Part shown: piece by piece, positions 41,411 through 49,586 of the stretch
Layout of the letters: the number at the start of each line of letters is the position of its first letter
Position numbering within the stretch: position 1 is the first letter of the stretch
Source of the DNA: Pseudescherichia sp031998825
Lineage (GTDB): Bacteria > Pseudomonadota > Gammaproteobacteria > Enterobacterales > Enterobacteriaceae
NCBI RefSeq assembly: GCF_031998825.1
Contig: NZ_DAMACX010000005.1
Coordinates: 62,001 to 126,000, forward strand
DNA: 64,000 nucleotides
Direction: 5' to 3'
Notes under the pieces: generated by a model
What the model was told of the DNA's origin: nothing
What the model saw: the letters and a program-made list of their open reading frames with translations, nothing else
Database searches by the model: none
Made by a program: the position numbers and the translations under genes

Positions 41411-42838
41411 ATGTCATCACGTCGATTTGGAAGCCAGTCGCTGGTGCGGCTGCTGGGCCAGTGGCAACATCCCGCATCGCGCACGCCGCTGTGGCAGCAG
41501 CTTGCCCAGGCGCTGCGGATGCTGATCCTCGACGGTCGGCTGGCGCTGGAGACCCGCCTGCCGGGGGAGCGCGAGCTGGCTGCGGCGCTCGGCATCAGCC
41601 GCACTACCGTGGCCAGCGCACTGGCACAGCTGCGGGACGAGGGCTTTCTTCTCAGCCGCCACGGCAGCGGCTCCATCGTAACGCTGCCCGAGAGCAGCCG
41701 CACGGTGCCTACCCGTACCAATGCAGGCAGCGCGTTGGATCTCTCTACCGCCTCGCTGGGGGCCAGCCCGGAGATTCATCAGGCCTACCAGCAGGCGCTG
41801 ATCGCCATGCCGCAGCACTTTGCCTCCACCGGCTACGATCAGCAGGGATTACTGGCATTACGGGAAGCCATTGCGGCCCGCTACGGCGCGCGTGGCCTGC
41901 CGACCCGGCCTGATGAAATCATGATTGTTAACGGGGCGCTCAGCGGATTTGCGCTGATCCTGCGCCTGCTGACCGGACCGGGGGATCGGGTCGTGGTCGA
42001 TCACCCCACCTACCCGCTGGCGATTGCGGCGATTGAGGGGGCATCCTGCCGCCCGGTTGGCGTGGCGCTGCCGCAGCAGGGCTGGGATAGCGACGGTCTG
42101 GCGGCAACGATCGGCCAGACCTCGCCGAGGCTCGCCTACCTGATGCCGGACTTTCATAATCCCACCGGCCGCTGTATGGACGCCGCCACCCGGCAAACCG
42201 TGGCGGAGATCGCCGCCCGCACGCGCACGACGCTGGTGGTAGACGAAACCATGGTCGATCTCTGGTATGACGCTCCGCCCCCTCCCCCGCTGGCTGCGTT
42301 CAGCCCGGATGCGTCGGTGATTTCCCTTGGCTCCGCCGCCAAGAGCTTCTGGGGCGGGCTGCGGCTGGGCTGGATCCGCGCCCCGGCCCGCACCATCGCC
42401 TCGCTGGTTCAGATGCGTGACACAATCGATCTGGGTACGCCGGTGCTGGAGCAGCTCGCTGCCCGCTGGCTAATTGAGAATGGAGAGACCTTTTTGCCCG
42501 CCCATCGGCAAATGCTGGCTGCGCGCCGGGACGACTGCCTGCGTCTGATGCAGACCTTTTTTCCACAGTGGCAGACGCAGATCCCGCAGGGTGGGCTCTC
42601 TTTCTGGGTAGAGCTGCCGGAAGCGCTGGCAACGCGATTTGCCACTGGCGCAGAGAGTGCGGGTATTCACCTGGGAGCAGGAACGCGCTTTGGTTTGGCA
42701 GGCGCGTTTGAACGCTATCTACGGATGCCGTTTACCCAGTCGGAGACGGTATTACAGGAGGCATTTATGGCCCTACAGCCAATATGGACTTCATTAATTA
42801 ACCAGCCGCCGATTATACGGCAGCGGAAATATATTTAA
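41411..42838 (+). CDS. MocR-type regulator (GntR helix-turn-helix plus aminotransferase domain)
   Basis: A 475-residue MocR/PdxR-type protein. Residues about 20-88 form a GntR winged helix (LPGERELAAALGISRTTVASAL); from residue 110 on it is a class I aminotransferase fold with PLP lysine K311 in SAAKSFWGGLRLGW and PLP-contact motifs PDFHNPTG and VVDETMVDL. Such proteins sense PLP or an amino compound and act as transcription factors. It is divergent from the YczE gene, the likely target. A palindromic hairpin lies directly behind it. Confidence 0.88.
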   Translation: MSSRRFGSQSLVRLLGQWQHPASRTPLWQQLAQALRMLILDGRLALETRLPGERELAAALGISRTTVASALAQLRDEGFLLSRHGSGSIVTLPESSRTVPTRTNAGSALDLSTASLGASPEIHQAYQQALIAMPQHFASTGYDQQGLLALREAIAARYGARGLPTRPDEIMIVNGALSGFALILRLLTGPGDRVVVDHPTYPLAIAAIEGASCRPVGVALPQQGWDSDGLAATIGQTSPRLAYLMPDFHNPTGRCMDAATRQTVAEIAARTRTTLVVDETMVDLWYDAPPPPPLAAFSPDASVISLGSAAKSFWGGLRLGWIRAPARTIASLVQMRDTIDLGTPVLEQLAARWLIENGETFLPAHRQMLAARRDDCLRLMQTFFPQWQTQIPQGGLSFWVELPEALATRFATGAESAGIHLGAGTRFGLAGAFERYLRMPFTQSETVLQEAFMALQPIWTSLINQPPIIRQRKYI

Positions 42839-42842
42839 TGTG

Positions 42843-42868
42843 ACTGCGATCGGTTAACCGATCGCAGT
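42843..42868. terminator. 26-bp perfect palindrome between convergent genes
   Basis: ACTGCGATCGG and CCGATCGCAGT pair around TTAA (42843-42868). It lies four bases past the MocR gene and four bases before the end of the convergent small gene, so it probably ends transcription from both sides, although U-tracts are short. Confidence 0.7.
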
Positions 42869-42872
42869 ATTG

Positions 42873-43085
42873 TTACTGTCGGGGAATAGGAAAACCTTTC
42901 AGCGCAATAATAAAACTTTCGCCCTGTTTTTTTATTTTTGCGCCGGCATCACACCACTCTGATGCGATACGAAAAAACTCATCTGTTCCGACATTCCAGT
43001 TCAGACGAACCTGTTTTACGTAGCCGGAGCGCAGCTGCTCGCAGGCTTCAGCATAGTTGCTGGCGGTTGACTGTAGCGGCTTCAT
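42873..43085 (-). CDS. Small uncharacterised protein, second gene of an RHH pair
   Basis: A 70-residue protein that I do not recognise. Its middle (QVRLNWNVGTDEFFRIASEWCDAGAKI) looks like an alpha/beta mini-domain; the end is GFPIPRQ; net charge is near neutral. No signal peptide or membrane segment. Its ATG overlaps the stop of the upstream gene as ATGA, so it is made only together with the ribbon-helix-helix protein. This layout (DNA-binding protein first, small second gene, coupled) is that of a type II toxin-antitoxin or small regulatory pair, but no known toxin family is evident. Confidence 0.6.
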   Translation of the reverse strand: MKPLQSTASNYAEACEQLRSGYVKQVRLNWNVGTDEFFRIASEWCDAGAKIKKQGESFIIALKGFPIPRQ

Positions 43086-43330
43086 TTTTTCTTCTTCAGC
43101 AGTTTACGTAACGCCTTGATCTCTTTAACACTCAAGGCCGATGCGTTCTCTTCTTCCGTATGCTGGCTGTCGATATCATCCTCTGAGATGGCGTCGCCAT
43201 GTGACTCAAAGGCCAGCTGGAGAAGCTTTTCAGTTGCGGTGCTTAAATTCTCATTATTTGCTTCTGCGTAATGGCGGAGCTTCTCTTTTACTGCTTCGTC
43301 GATTTTTACGTTTAACACTGCGCTGACCAT
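43082..43330 (-). CDS. Ribbon-helix-helix-like protein, first gene of the pair
   Basis: An 82-residue protein beginning with a short beta strand and two helices typical of the ribbon-helix-helix fold (VLNVKIDEAVKEKLRHYAEA, then NENLSTATEKLLQLAF). Next comes an acidic, serine-rich middle with DDIDSQHTEEEN and a basic end (KALRKLLKKKK). RHH proteins bind DNA as dimers and cooperate on repeated short operators; such repeats lie upstream (43424-43503). Start preceded by AAAGGGATAATC. It is probably the autoregulator of the pair. The family is not recognised. Confidence 0.65.
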   Translation of the reverse strand: MVSAVLNVKIDEAVKEKLRHYAEANNENLSTATEKLLQLAFESHGDAISEDDIDSQHTEEENASALSVKEIKALRKLLKKKK

Positions 43331-43423
43331 GATTATCCCTTTCGGTATAAATGAGACGAGTAATTAATACACCAGCTTTATGCGTTGATCCAGAAATAGT
43401 TTTCCTAAAACGCCGTCGATCAC

Positions 43424-43503
43424 ATTACTGTAATATTACTGTGGCAGGAATATATGACATAAAAATGACATTAGCATTTCAGTTTAATGACAAATAGATG
43501 TCA
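43424..43503. promoter_or_regulatory. 11-bp phased repeats upstream of the RHH gene pair
   Basis: TGACA occurs at 43455, 43466 and 43488 and its inverse TGTCA at 43499; the empty register at 43477 holds TTTCA. All are multiples of 11 bp apart, one helical turn. Nearer the gene ATTACTGT occurs at 43424 and 43435, again 11 bp apart. This fits cooperative binding of dimers along one DNA face, as for RHH repressors. The rest of 43331-43580 is AT-rich and shows no gene. Confidence 0.6.
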
Positions 43504-43580
43504 GGCAATACGACAGAGGAGTGATCTTATACAGGAAGCAAATTGCATGAGAAGAGATTGGCATAGCGAGTGCTAAAAAT

Positions 43581-43694
43581 GGGTGGGGGCCCTGCCAGCT
43601 ACATCCCGGCACACACGTCATCTGCTCTGGCTGCTTCCTTCCGGATCTGACCTGGTAAACAGAGTAGCGTTGCGGGAGAACCAACAGGGCCCCC
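43581..43694 (-). ncRNA. ffs: 4.5S RNA of the signal recognition particle
   Basis: The 114-base sequence, read on the - strand from GGGGGCCC to CCCCCACCC, matches E. coli 4.5S RNA including the central tetraloop region (CAGGTCAGATCCGGAAGGAA) and asymmetric loop that binds Ffh. The two ends pair to close the hairpin. It acts with Ffh to target membrane proteins to the translocon. It is placed beside atl, as in E. coli. Confidence 0.97.
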
Positions 43695-43851
43695 ATTGAG
43701 AGCGTTGTTAACCAACGCGCGGACGCATTATTACCGTATGGCCTGGCAATTGCAAGCTGCGGCCTGCTGGATGCTGGTTTATTGCGCAAGTGCCTCTTCA
43801 CAGGGCAGCATACGCTGATTATGCTGGTGAGAGACACTTAAGGAAACCGTT

Positions 43852-44163
43852 ATGGCAGACAACGACTCTTTTCCCCAGCGGGTGTGGCAAATCGTCGCCG
43901 CTATCCCGCCCGGCTCGGTGACCACCTACGGAGAGGTGGCACGGCTGGCAGGTTCACCGCGTGCGGCACGCCAGGTCGGCGGCGTGCTCAAACGCCTGCC
44001 TGAGGGCAGTACACTGCCGTGGCATCGGGTAGTGAATCGTCAGGGGCACATTTCTCTCACCGGGCCGGATCTACAACGCCAGCGTCAGGCCCTGCTCGCC
44101 GACGGCGTTCAGGTATCTGGCAACGGTATAATCGATTTAGCGCGCTATCGCTGGAACTATTAA
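43852..44163 (+). CDS. atl: Alkyltransferase-like protein Atl
   Basis: A 103-residue protein of the O6-alkylguanine DNA alkyltransferase fold, without methyl transfer activity: the active-site PCHR is PWHR here (LPWHRVV). It binds O6-alkylguanine and hands it to nucleotide excision repair. The N-terminal half holds the winged helix motif (YGEVARLAGSPRAARQVGGVL). E. coli name Atl or YbaZ. Confidence 0.95.
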   Translation: MADNDSFPQRVWQIVAAIPPGSVTTYGEVARLAGSPRAARQVGGVLKRLPEGSTLPWHRVVNRQGHISLTGPDLQRQRQALLADGVQVSGNGIIDLARYRWNY

Positions 44164-44165
44164 AA

Positions 44166-44187
44166 AACCCTCTCCGGGGAGAGGGTT
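44166..44187. terminator. Bidirectional terminator between atl and ybaY
   Basis: AACCCTCTCC and GGAGAGGGTT pair around GG with A/T-rich flanks on both sides; it starts two bases past the atl stop and ends six bases from the ybaY stop, so it serves both convergent genes. Confidence 0.85.
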
Positions 44188-44193
44188 CGATTG

Positions 44194-44763
44194 TTACAGC
44201 TGCGTCGGTGCGGGAGTCGCTGACGAAGGGTTAACCTGCGTTGGCGAGGTAGACGGCACGGTGGTTGCTGCCCCACCGCTCTGCTGCATCGGCACAGCGG
44301 TCTGCTGAACCGGCACCAGCGTCAGGTCGATACGGGTACCGCCCTGATTAACCGCTGGCTTGATGCCATCAGTAATAAACACCAGCTTATTATCAATGGT
44401 GATCGCGGCGCTTAGCAGAATACGCGCGTCCGGCTGTACCTGCGCCGGGTCAAACGGCAGTTCATAGCTGAACGGAGCCTGTTTACCTTCGGTACGAACG
44501 GCACGCTGGGCAATGACTTTAGACGGCACGTCAGCCTGGGACGCATCGGCCAGGGTCACGGTCAGTACCGCATCCGGCGGCAGAGCCACCTTCTGACGGA
44601 TCCAGATCGTACCCGAGACGTTAGGCTGCTTAATCACGGACTGCGTTGAGGCAATGGAGGTATTCGGGTTTGGTGCGGGCGTCTGGATATCTGCGCTTTT
44701 GTCGGCACAGGCAGCCAGAGAAACGGCAACCGCTAAACCACTTAACATGTGCACGAGTTTCAT
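44194..44763 (-). CDS. ybaY: Outer membrane lipoprotein YbaY
   Basis: A 189-residue lipoprotein: signal peptide ending in LAAC (C19 lipidated). The mature part is a YbaY-type (META/HslJ-like immunoglobulin) beta domain (SGTIWIRQKVALPPDAVLTVTLADAS), followed by a glutamine, proline and threonine-rich tail of about 40 residues. Function unknown; in E. coli it is osmotically induced. Position +2 after the cysteine is D20 (CAD... gives A20, D21), so outer membrane sorting is expected. Confidence 0.92.
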   Translation of the reverse strand: MKLVHMLSGLAVAVSLAACADKSADIQTPAPNPNTSIASTQSVIKQPNVSGTIWIRQKVALPPDAVLTVTLADASQADVPSKVIAQRAVRTEGKQAPFSYELPFDPAQVQPDARILLSAAITIDNKLVFITDGIKPAVNQGGTRIDLTLVPVQQTAVPMQQSGGAATTVPSTSPTQVNPSSATPAPTQL

Positions 44764-44984
44764 TGAGTTCTCCTTATCTTCAATGCACCAGCAGGTATGA
44801 CGCCCGCCAGAATCAGTGGTTAATACTTAAATCGTATCGAACGCCAGTAAGTGTGGCACACATCACTGATTTTTGCCTGGAAACAGCCATGTATTCAGAT
44901 TTTTGCACCCATCGGACCACTTGCATTTCTGGGTTATACTCTGCCTGTATCCGCTCGGTCGCTTTTATTTTATTGAGGACACCT

Positions 44985-45848
44985 ATGAGTCAAGCGCTGA
45001 ATAATCTGCTGACGTTGCTTAATCTGGAAAAAATTGAAGAGGGTCTGTTTCGCGGTCAAAGCGAAGATTTGGGCCTGCGCCAGGTCTTTGGCGGCCAGGT
45101 TGTCGGTCAGGCACTCTATGCCGCAAAAGAGACCGTCCCGGCAGATCGCCTCGTCCACTCGTTCCACAGCTATTTTTTACGCCCTGGCGATAGCCAAAAA
45201 CCGATCATCTATGACGTAGAGGTGCTGCGCGACGGCAACAGCTTTAGCGCCCGTCGGGTAGCCGCCATCCAGAACGGCAAACCTATTTTCTATATGACAG
45301 CCTCGTTCCAGGCTCCCGAGCCGGGCTATGAGCACCAGAAAACGATGCCTGCCGCCCCTGCTCCGGATAATCTGCCATCGGAGACGGACATTGCCCGCTC
45401 GCTGGCGCACCTCCTGCCGCCGCAGGTAAAAGAGAAGTTTCTCTGCGATAAACCGCTGGAGATCCGCCCGGTTGAGTTCCATAACCCAATGAAGGGCCAC
45501 GTGGCAGAGCCAACCCGTCAGGTGTGGATCCGTGCTAACGGCACGATGCCCGCGGATTTTCGTACCCATCAGTACCTGCTGGGCTACGCCTCTGACTTCA
45601 ACTTCCTGCCGGTGGCGCTGCAGCCGCACGGGGTCGGTTTTCTGGAGCGGGGCATGCAGGTTGCCACTATCGATCACTCGATGTGGTTCCACCGTCCGTT
45701 CGATATGAACGAGTGGCTACTCTACAGCGTGGAGAGCACCTCCGCTTCCAGCGCGCGCGGGTTTGTGCGCGGCGAGTTCTATACCCAGGATGGCGTGCTG
45801 GTGGCGTCCAGCGTGCAGGAAGGGGTGATGCGCAACCGCAACGAATAA
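44985..45848 (+). CDS. tesB: Acyl-CoA thioesterase II
   Basis: A 287-residue double hot-dog thioesterase that hydrolyses medium and long acyl-CoA. It matches E. coli TesB along its length (GLRQVFGGQVVGQAL, SFHSYFLRPGD, ATIDHSMWFHRPF with the catalytic aspartate). ATG 44985 follows TTGAGGACACCT; frames extending upstream to 44646 overlap ybaY and are rejected. Divergent from ybaY. Confidence 0.97.
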   Translation: MSQALNNLLTLLNLEKIEEGLFRGQSEDLGLRQVFGGQVVGQALYAAKETVPADRLVHSFHSYFLRPGDSQKPIIYDVEVLRDGNSFSARRVAAIQNGKPIFYMTASFQAPEPGYEHQKTMPAAPAPDNLPSETDIARSLAHLLPPQVKEKFLCDKPLEIRPVEFHNPMKGHVAEPTRQVWIRANGTMPADFRTHQYLLGYASDFNFLPVALQPHGVGFLERGMQVATIDHSMWFHRPFDMNEWLLYSVESTSASSARGFVRGEFYTQDGVLVASSVQEGVMRNRNE

Positions 45849-45855
45849 ACAAAAA

Positions 45856-45880
45856 AACCTCCTGCTGGCGGGAGGTTTTC
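45856..45880 (+). terminator. Terminator after tesB
   Basis: AACCTCC and GGGAGGTT pair around TGCTGGC with a TTTC tail; A-rich on the other side, so it may also end amtB, which converges 17 bases further on. Confidence 0.85.
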
Positions 45881-45896
45881 TGAGGGTTAAACCAGA

Positions 45897-47183
45897 TTAC
45901 GCGTTGTAAGCGTTTTCGCCGTGGCTGTTCACGTCCAGGCCTTCGCGCTCCTGCTCTTCCGGTACGCGCAGGCCAACAATCATGTCCGCCAGCTTGTAAC
46001 CGATGAAGGCGACGACGCCTGACCAGACGATGGTGATAGCGATACTTTCCAGCTGCACCAGCACCTGATGGCCCATGGTCACGCCTTCAGCGTAGCCGAC
46101 GCCGCCCAGAGAGGTAGAGGCAAACACGCCGGTCAGGATACAGCCTACGATGCCGCAGACGCCGTGCACACCGAACACGTCACACGGGTCATCAACGCGC
46201 AGCCAGCGTTTCAGCATGGTCACGCCCCACAGACCGGCCAGGCCCGCAACGATCCCGACAATCAGTGAACCGCCCACGCCGATGTAGCCACAGGCTGGCG
46301 TCACGGCAACCAGACCGGCAATCGCGCCGGAGCATGCGCCCAGCAGCGACGGCTTGCCGCGGGTTGCCCACTCGCCGAATACCCAGGCAAGGATAGCAGC
46401 GGCGGTGGCGACAACGGTGTTGACGAACGCCAGGGCAGCGATTTCGTTGGCGGCACCGGCAGAGCCTGCGTTAAAGCCGAACCAGCCGATATAGAGGATC
46501 GCCGTACCGATAAAGACCATCGGCAGGTTGTGCGGTTTAAACGCCTCTTTACCGAAACCAACACGTTTGCCAATCAGGTAGGCCCCCACCAGACCCGCAA
46601 TCGCGGCGTTGATGTGCACTACCGTACCGCCGGCAAAGTCCAGCGCGCCGTGGGAAGCCAGCAGGCCGCCGCCCCAGACCATGTGTGCAATCGGCACATA
46701 GGAGAGGGTCATCCACACCACCACGAAGATCAGCACCGCTGAGAAACGGATACGCTCGGCCAGCGCACCGACGATCAGGCCAACGGTGATGCAGGCAAAT
46801 GAGCCCTGGAACGCAACGTGAATATACTGGTAGAAGCTACCCATTACGGCGGTCAGTTCGATATTTTTCAGCATCGCCCAGTTGAAGTCGCCGAAGAAGT
46901 TATTGCCCGTGCCGAACGCCAGCGAGTAGCCGTAGACCACCCACAGCACGCAGACCAGCGCAAAGGTCACGGTGACCTGGGTCAGCATCGAGAGCACGTT
47001 TTTGCCACGGATCAGGCCGCCGTAGAACAGCGCGATCCCTGGAATGGTCATAAACAGCACCAGCGCGGTGCAGATCATCATAAAGGCGTTATCGGCTTTG
47101 TCGGCCACGGCCGGAGCCGCCATCGCCAGACCCGGTAACGCTGCCAGTGCGGCCATCGCCGTTTTTAAGGTTACTTTTTTCAT
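45897..47183 (-). CDS. amtB: Ammonium channel AmtB
   Basis: A 428-residue trimeric ammonia channel with a signal peptide (ALPGLAMA), eleven membrane helices, the twin-histidine pore (AHMVWGGG and VFGVHGVCG) and a C-terminal tail ending HGENAYNA that binds GlnK. Start ATG 47183 gives exactly the E. coli length. It is the second gene of glnK-amtB, 31 bases behind glnK. Confidence 0.97.
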   Translation of the reverse strand: MKKVTLKTAMAALAALPGLAMAAPAVADKADNAFMMICTALVLFMTIPGIALFYGGLIRGKNVLSMLTQVTVTFALVCVLWVVYGYSLAFGTGNNFFGDFNWAMLKNIELTAVMGSFYQYIHVAFQGSFACITVGLIVGALAERIRFSAVLIFVVVWMTLSYVPIAHMVWGGGLLASHGALDFAGGTVVHINAAIAGLVGAYLIGKRVGFGKEAFKPHNLPMVFIGTAILYIGWFGFNAGSAGAANEIAALAFVNTVVATAAAILAWVFGEWATRGKPSLLGACSGAIAGLVAVTPACGYIGVGGSLIVGIVAGLAGLWGVTMLKRWLRVDDPCDVFGVHGVCGIVGCILTGVFASTSLGGVGYAEGVTMGHQVLVQLESIAITIVWSGVVAFIGYKLADMIVGLRVPEEQEREGLDVNSHGENAYNA

Positions 47184-47214
47184 TTTTACCATCCCAATCA
47201 CTGTGTGTCTGACG

Positions 47215-47553
47215 TTACAGTGCCGCTTCGTCGGCTTCGCCGGTACGAATACGGATAACGCGTTGCAGTTCGGCAACGAAAATTTTGCCGTCGCCAATTT
47301 TTCCGGTGTAGGCCGCTTTGCTAATGACATCAATCACTTCATCAAGCTGATCGTCAGCAATGGCCACGTCAATCTTTACCTTCGGCAGGAAGTTAACGCT
47401 GTATCCAGCCCCGCGGCAGAGTTCAGCATGCCCCTTCTGACGACCAAAGCCTTTCACTTCGGTAACGGTCAGCCCCTGAATACCAATAGACGACAGTGCT
47501 TCACGGACGTCCTCAAGTTTAAATGGCTTAATGACCACGGTAACCAGCTTCAT
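47215..47553 (-). CDS. glnK: PII signalling protein GlnK
   Basis: A 112-residue trimeric PII protein that signals nitrogen and 2-oxoglutarate status and plugs AmtB. The core equals E. coli GlnK, and the uridylylated Y51 is present. The T-loop differs from E. coli at two positions: residue 46 is Cys (Tyr in E. coli) and residue 50 is Gly (Glu in E. coli); the loop reads AELCRGAGYSV, with pore-plugging R47 kept. Both changes are single A-to-G steps. First gene of glnK-amtB, behind a sigma-54 promoter. Confidence 0.96.
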   Translation of the reverse strand: MKLVTVVIKPFKLEDVREALSSIGIQGLTVTEVKGFGRQKGHAELCRGAGYSVNFLPKVKIDVAIADDQLDEVIDVISKAAYTGKIGDGKIFVAELQRVIRIRTGEADEAAL

Positions 47554-47608
47554 AAATCCCCCTCAGTCGAAAATCGGTAATGGCCGCAGCTAACACGCAG
47601 GAAGTATT

Positions 47609-47623
47609 GCAAGCGGTGTGCCA
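47609..47623 (-). promoter_or_regulatory. Sigma-54 promoter of glnK-amtB
   Basis: On the - strand TGGCAC (47623-47618), five bases, TTGC (47612-47609): an exact -24/-12 element, about 56 bases before the glnK start. This means NtrC-dependent expression in nitrogen limitation. Confidence 0.93.
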
Positions 47624-47722
47624 GATTTGGAAAAAGGGAAAAATTCAGCGGCTTAAGCCGTCAGAACAGGACAGCTGGTTTCATAGAAAAGTGTGATGGG
47701 GATTCAGATTGTTCCTGGGAAA

Positions 47723-47751
47723 GAAAAACGCACCATGGCAGTGCATGGTGC
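47723..47751 (-). terminator. mdlB terminator overlapping an NtrC-like site
   Basis: GCACCATG and CATGGTGC pair around a six-base loop and run into GTTTTTC on the - strand, 57 bases past the mdlB stop. The same bases contain GCAC-N7-GTGC (47730-47744), the NtrC half-site spacing, at about -140 from the glnK promoter, so the hairpin DNA may double as an enhancer. Confidence 0.7.
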
Positions 47752-47807
47752 GCAACGTTTTTGCACCAACAGGCGATCCTGTCAGTAGCTTGCCTGATTA
47801 TGGTGCA

Positions 47808-49586
47808 TCAGGCGATTAGCGACTCTTCTTGTGCACTGGCTGCCAGCTCTTCGCCTGCCAGCTGCAGCTGATACATCTGCCAGTAGCGCCCTTCAGCGGC
47901 CAGCAGTTCCTGATGGTTACCACGCTCGACCGCCTGCCCACGATGCAGAACCAGAATGGTGTCAGCCTCCACGATTGTAGAGAGACGGTGGGCAATCACT
48001 ACCAGGGTCGTATGCTGGCGTACCGCTGCCAGCGCCTGCTGAATAGCCTGCTCGGTGCCGGAGTCGATATTTGCAGTGGCCTCATCAAGGATCAGGATCT
48101 GCGGGGTAGCCACCAATACGCGAGCCAGCGCCAGCAGCTGCTTCTGTCCGACCGAGAGGTTATTCCCCTGCTCTCCCAGACTGGTATAGATATCGTCGGG
48201 CATTCCCCGGGCCAGATCCGCCAATTGAACGGTCTCCAGCGCCTGCCACACCTGTGCCTCGCTGATATCGCGCCCGAGGGTGACGTTAGCAAAGAAAGAA
48301 TCCGCCAGCACCACCGGATCCTGCTGAACCATTGCCACACCCTGGCGTAGTACGTCGTGGCTGAGAGTGGAGAGCGGCCGACCGTCAAGGCGGATCTCCC
48401 CTTTCGTCAGCGGATAATAGCCCATCAGCAGGCTGGCGAGAGTGCTTTTGCCGCTACCGGTATGGCCCACCAGCGCAATAAAGCTGCGCGGCGGCACGGC
48501 GAGGTCGATATCCTGTAATACGAGGTTATCATCACGGTAGGCGAAAGAGAGGTTCTCAATGTCGATAGCGCCGCTGGCCAACGGACGCTCGTCGTCACCG
48601 TAGGTCTGGCGCGGCCGATCCATCAGCTCAAATACGCGCTCCCCTGCTACCACCGCCTGCTGCAGCATCGACTGCTGGGTCGTCAGCTCAATCAAGGGTT
48701 CGTTAAGGCGGCCAAGGTAGCTGATAAAGGCGTAGAGCACACCCACCTCAATGGTACCCACCGAGGTAAAGCCAAACAGCATCAGCAGCCCACAGAGCAC
48801 CAGCGCCGAGAAGAGGCTCAGCAGCGGACGCAGCAGAAAACCGTCGAGCCGCAGAGTCTGCATGCGCGCAAAGTAGTGGGAGCGGCTAGCCTCACTCATC
48901 CGCTCGCCAAAACGCGCCTGCTGACGAAATTGCTGGATCACGTTCATGCCGTTGATCACTTCGTTAAACCCGTCGTTGATATCCGCCAGGTAGGTGCGGA
49001 CGCGACGCACGATAGGCGTGCTGTAGCGCTGGTAGAGCGCCATCACGCACAGCACCGCCGGGAAGATCGCCAGCGCCACCAGCGCCATCCGCCAGTCGAG
49101 GCTGAACATCGCCACCAGCATTGCGCCCACCAGCGCCGCGCTGCGCAGCACGGTCGAGACCACCATCACGTAGAGATCGCGGATCACTTCCGTATCGTTA
49201 GTGACGCGGGAGATAAGCTGCCCTACCGGCTGGGTATCAAAGGCGTTAAGCGGCTGGCGCAGGGCGGCGTCCATCACGTCAGTACGCAGCTGCTGCACCA
49301 CGCCGACGGCGGCCTCGTTAAACAGCAGCGACTGGGCATAGTGCAGCCCGGCGGCCAAAAGCTGAAGGCCAATATAGGCCACCGCCAGCCCTATCAGCAG
49401 GCCGAGCGGCAGATAGCTTTTCGCCACCATGTTATCGATAAAATAGCTGATTAGCGCCGGACCGGCGACCTCGGCCGCCGCCGCGACCCACAGCATGACT
49501 ACTGCTCGGGTCAGCGGCTTTTTCCACGGCTTACCGTAGGCTAACAGGCGTTTAAGGGTTGGCCAAAGCTGTCCAAAACTACGCAT
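47808..49586 (-). CDS. mdlB: Multidrug resistance-like ABC exporter MdlB
   Basis: A 592-residue half-transporter: six membrane helices (residues about 20-310) followed by an ATPase with Walker A GHTGSGKST, signature LSVGQKQ and Walker B ILILDEATANID. It forms a heterodimer with MdlA; substrate not established. ATG 49586 (MRSFGQLWPTL) gives the E. coli length and overlaps the mdlA end by eight bases, so translation is coupled. An in-frame ATG at 49610 is further inside mdlA and less likely. Confidence 0.95.
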   Translation of the reverse strand: MRSFGQLWPTLKRLLAYGKPWKKPLTRAVVMLWVAAAAEVAGPALISYFIDNMVAKSYLPLGLLIGLAVAYIGLQLLAAGLHYAQSLLFNEAAVGVVQQLRTDVMDAALRQPLNAFDTQPVGQLISRVTNDTEVIRDLYVMVVSTVLRSAALVGAMLVAMFSLDWRMALVALAIFPAVLCVMALYQRYSTPIVRRVRTYLADINDGFNEVINGMNVIQQFRQQARFGERMSEASRSHYFARMQTLRLDGFLLRPLLSLFSALVLCGLLMLFGFTSVGTIEVGVLYAFISYLGRLNEPLIELTTQQSMLQQAVVAGERVFELMDRPRQTYGDDERPLASGAIDIENLSFAYRDDNLVLQDIDLAVPPRSFIALVGHTGSGKSTLASLLMGYYPLTKGEIRLDGRPLSTLSHDVLRQGVAMVQQDPVVLADSFFANVTLGRDISEAQVWQALETVQLADLARGMPDDIYTSLGEQGNNLSVGQKQLLALARVLVATPQILILDEATANIDSGTEQAIQQALAAVRQHTTLVVIAHRLSTIVEADTILVLHRGQAVERGNHQELLAAEGRYWQMYQLQLAGEELAASAQEESLIA

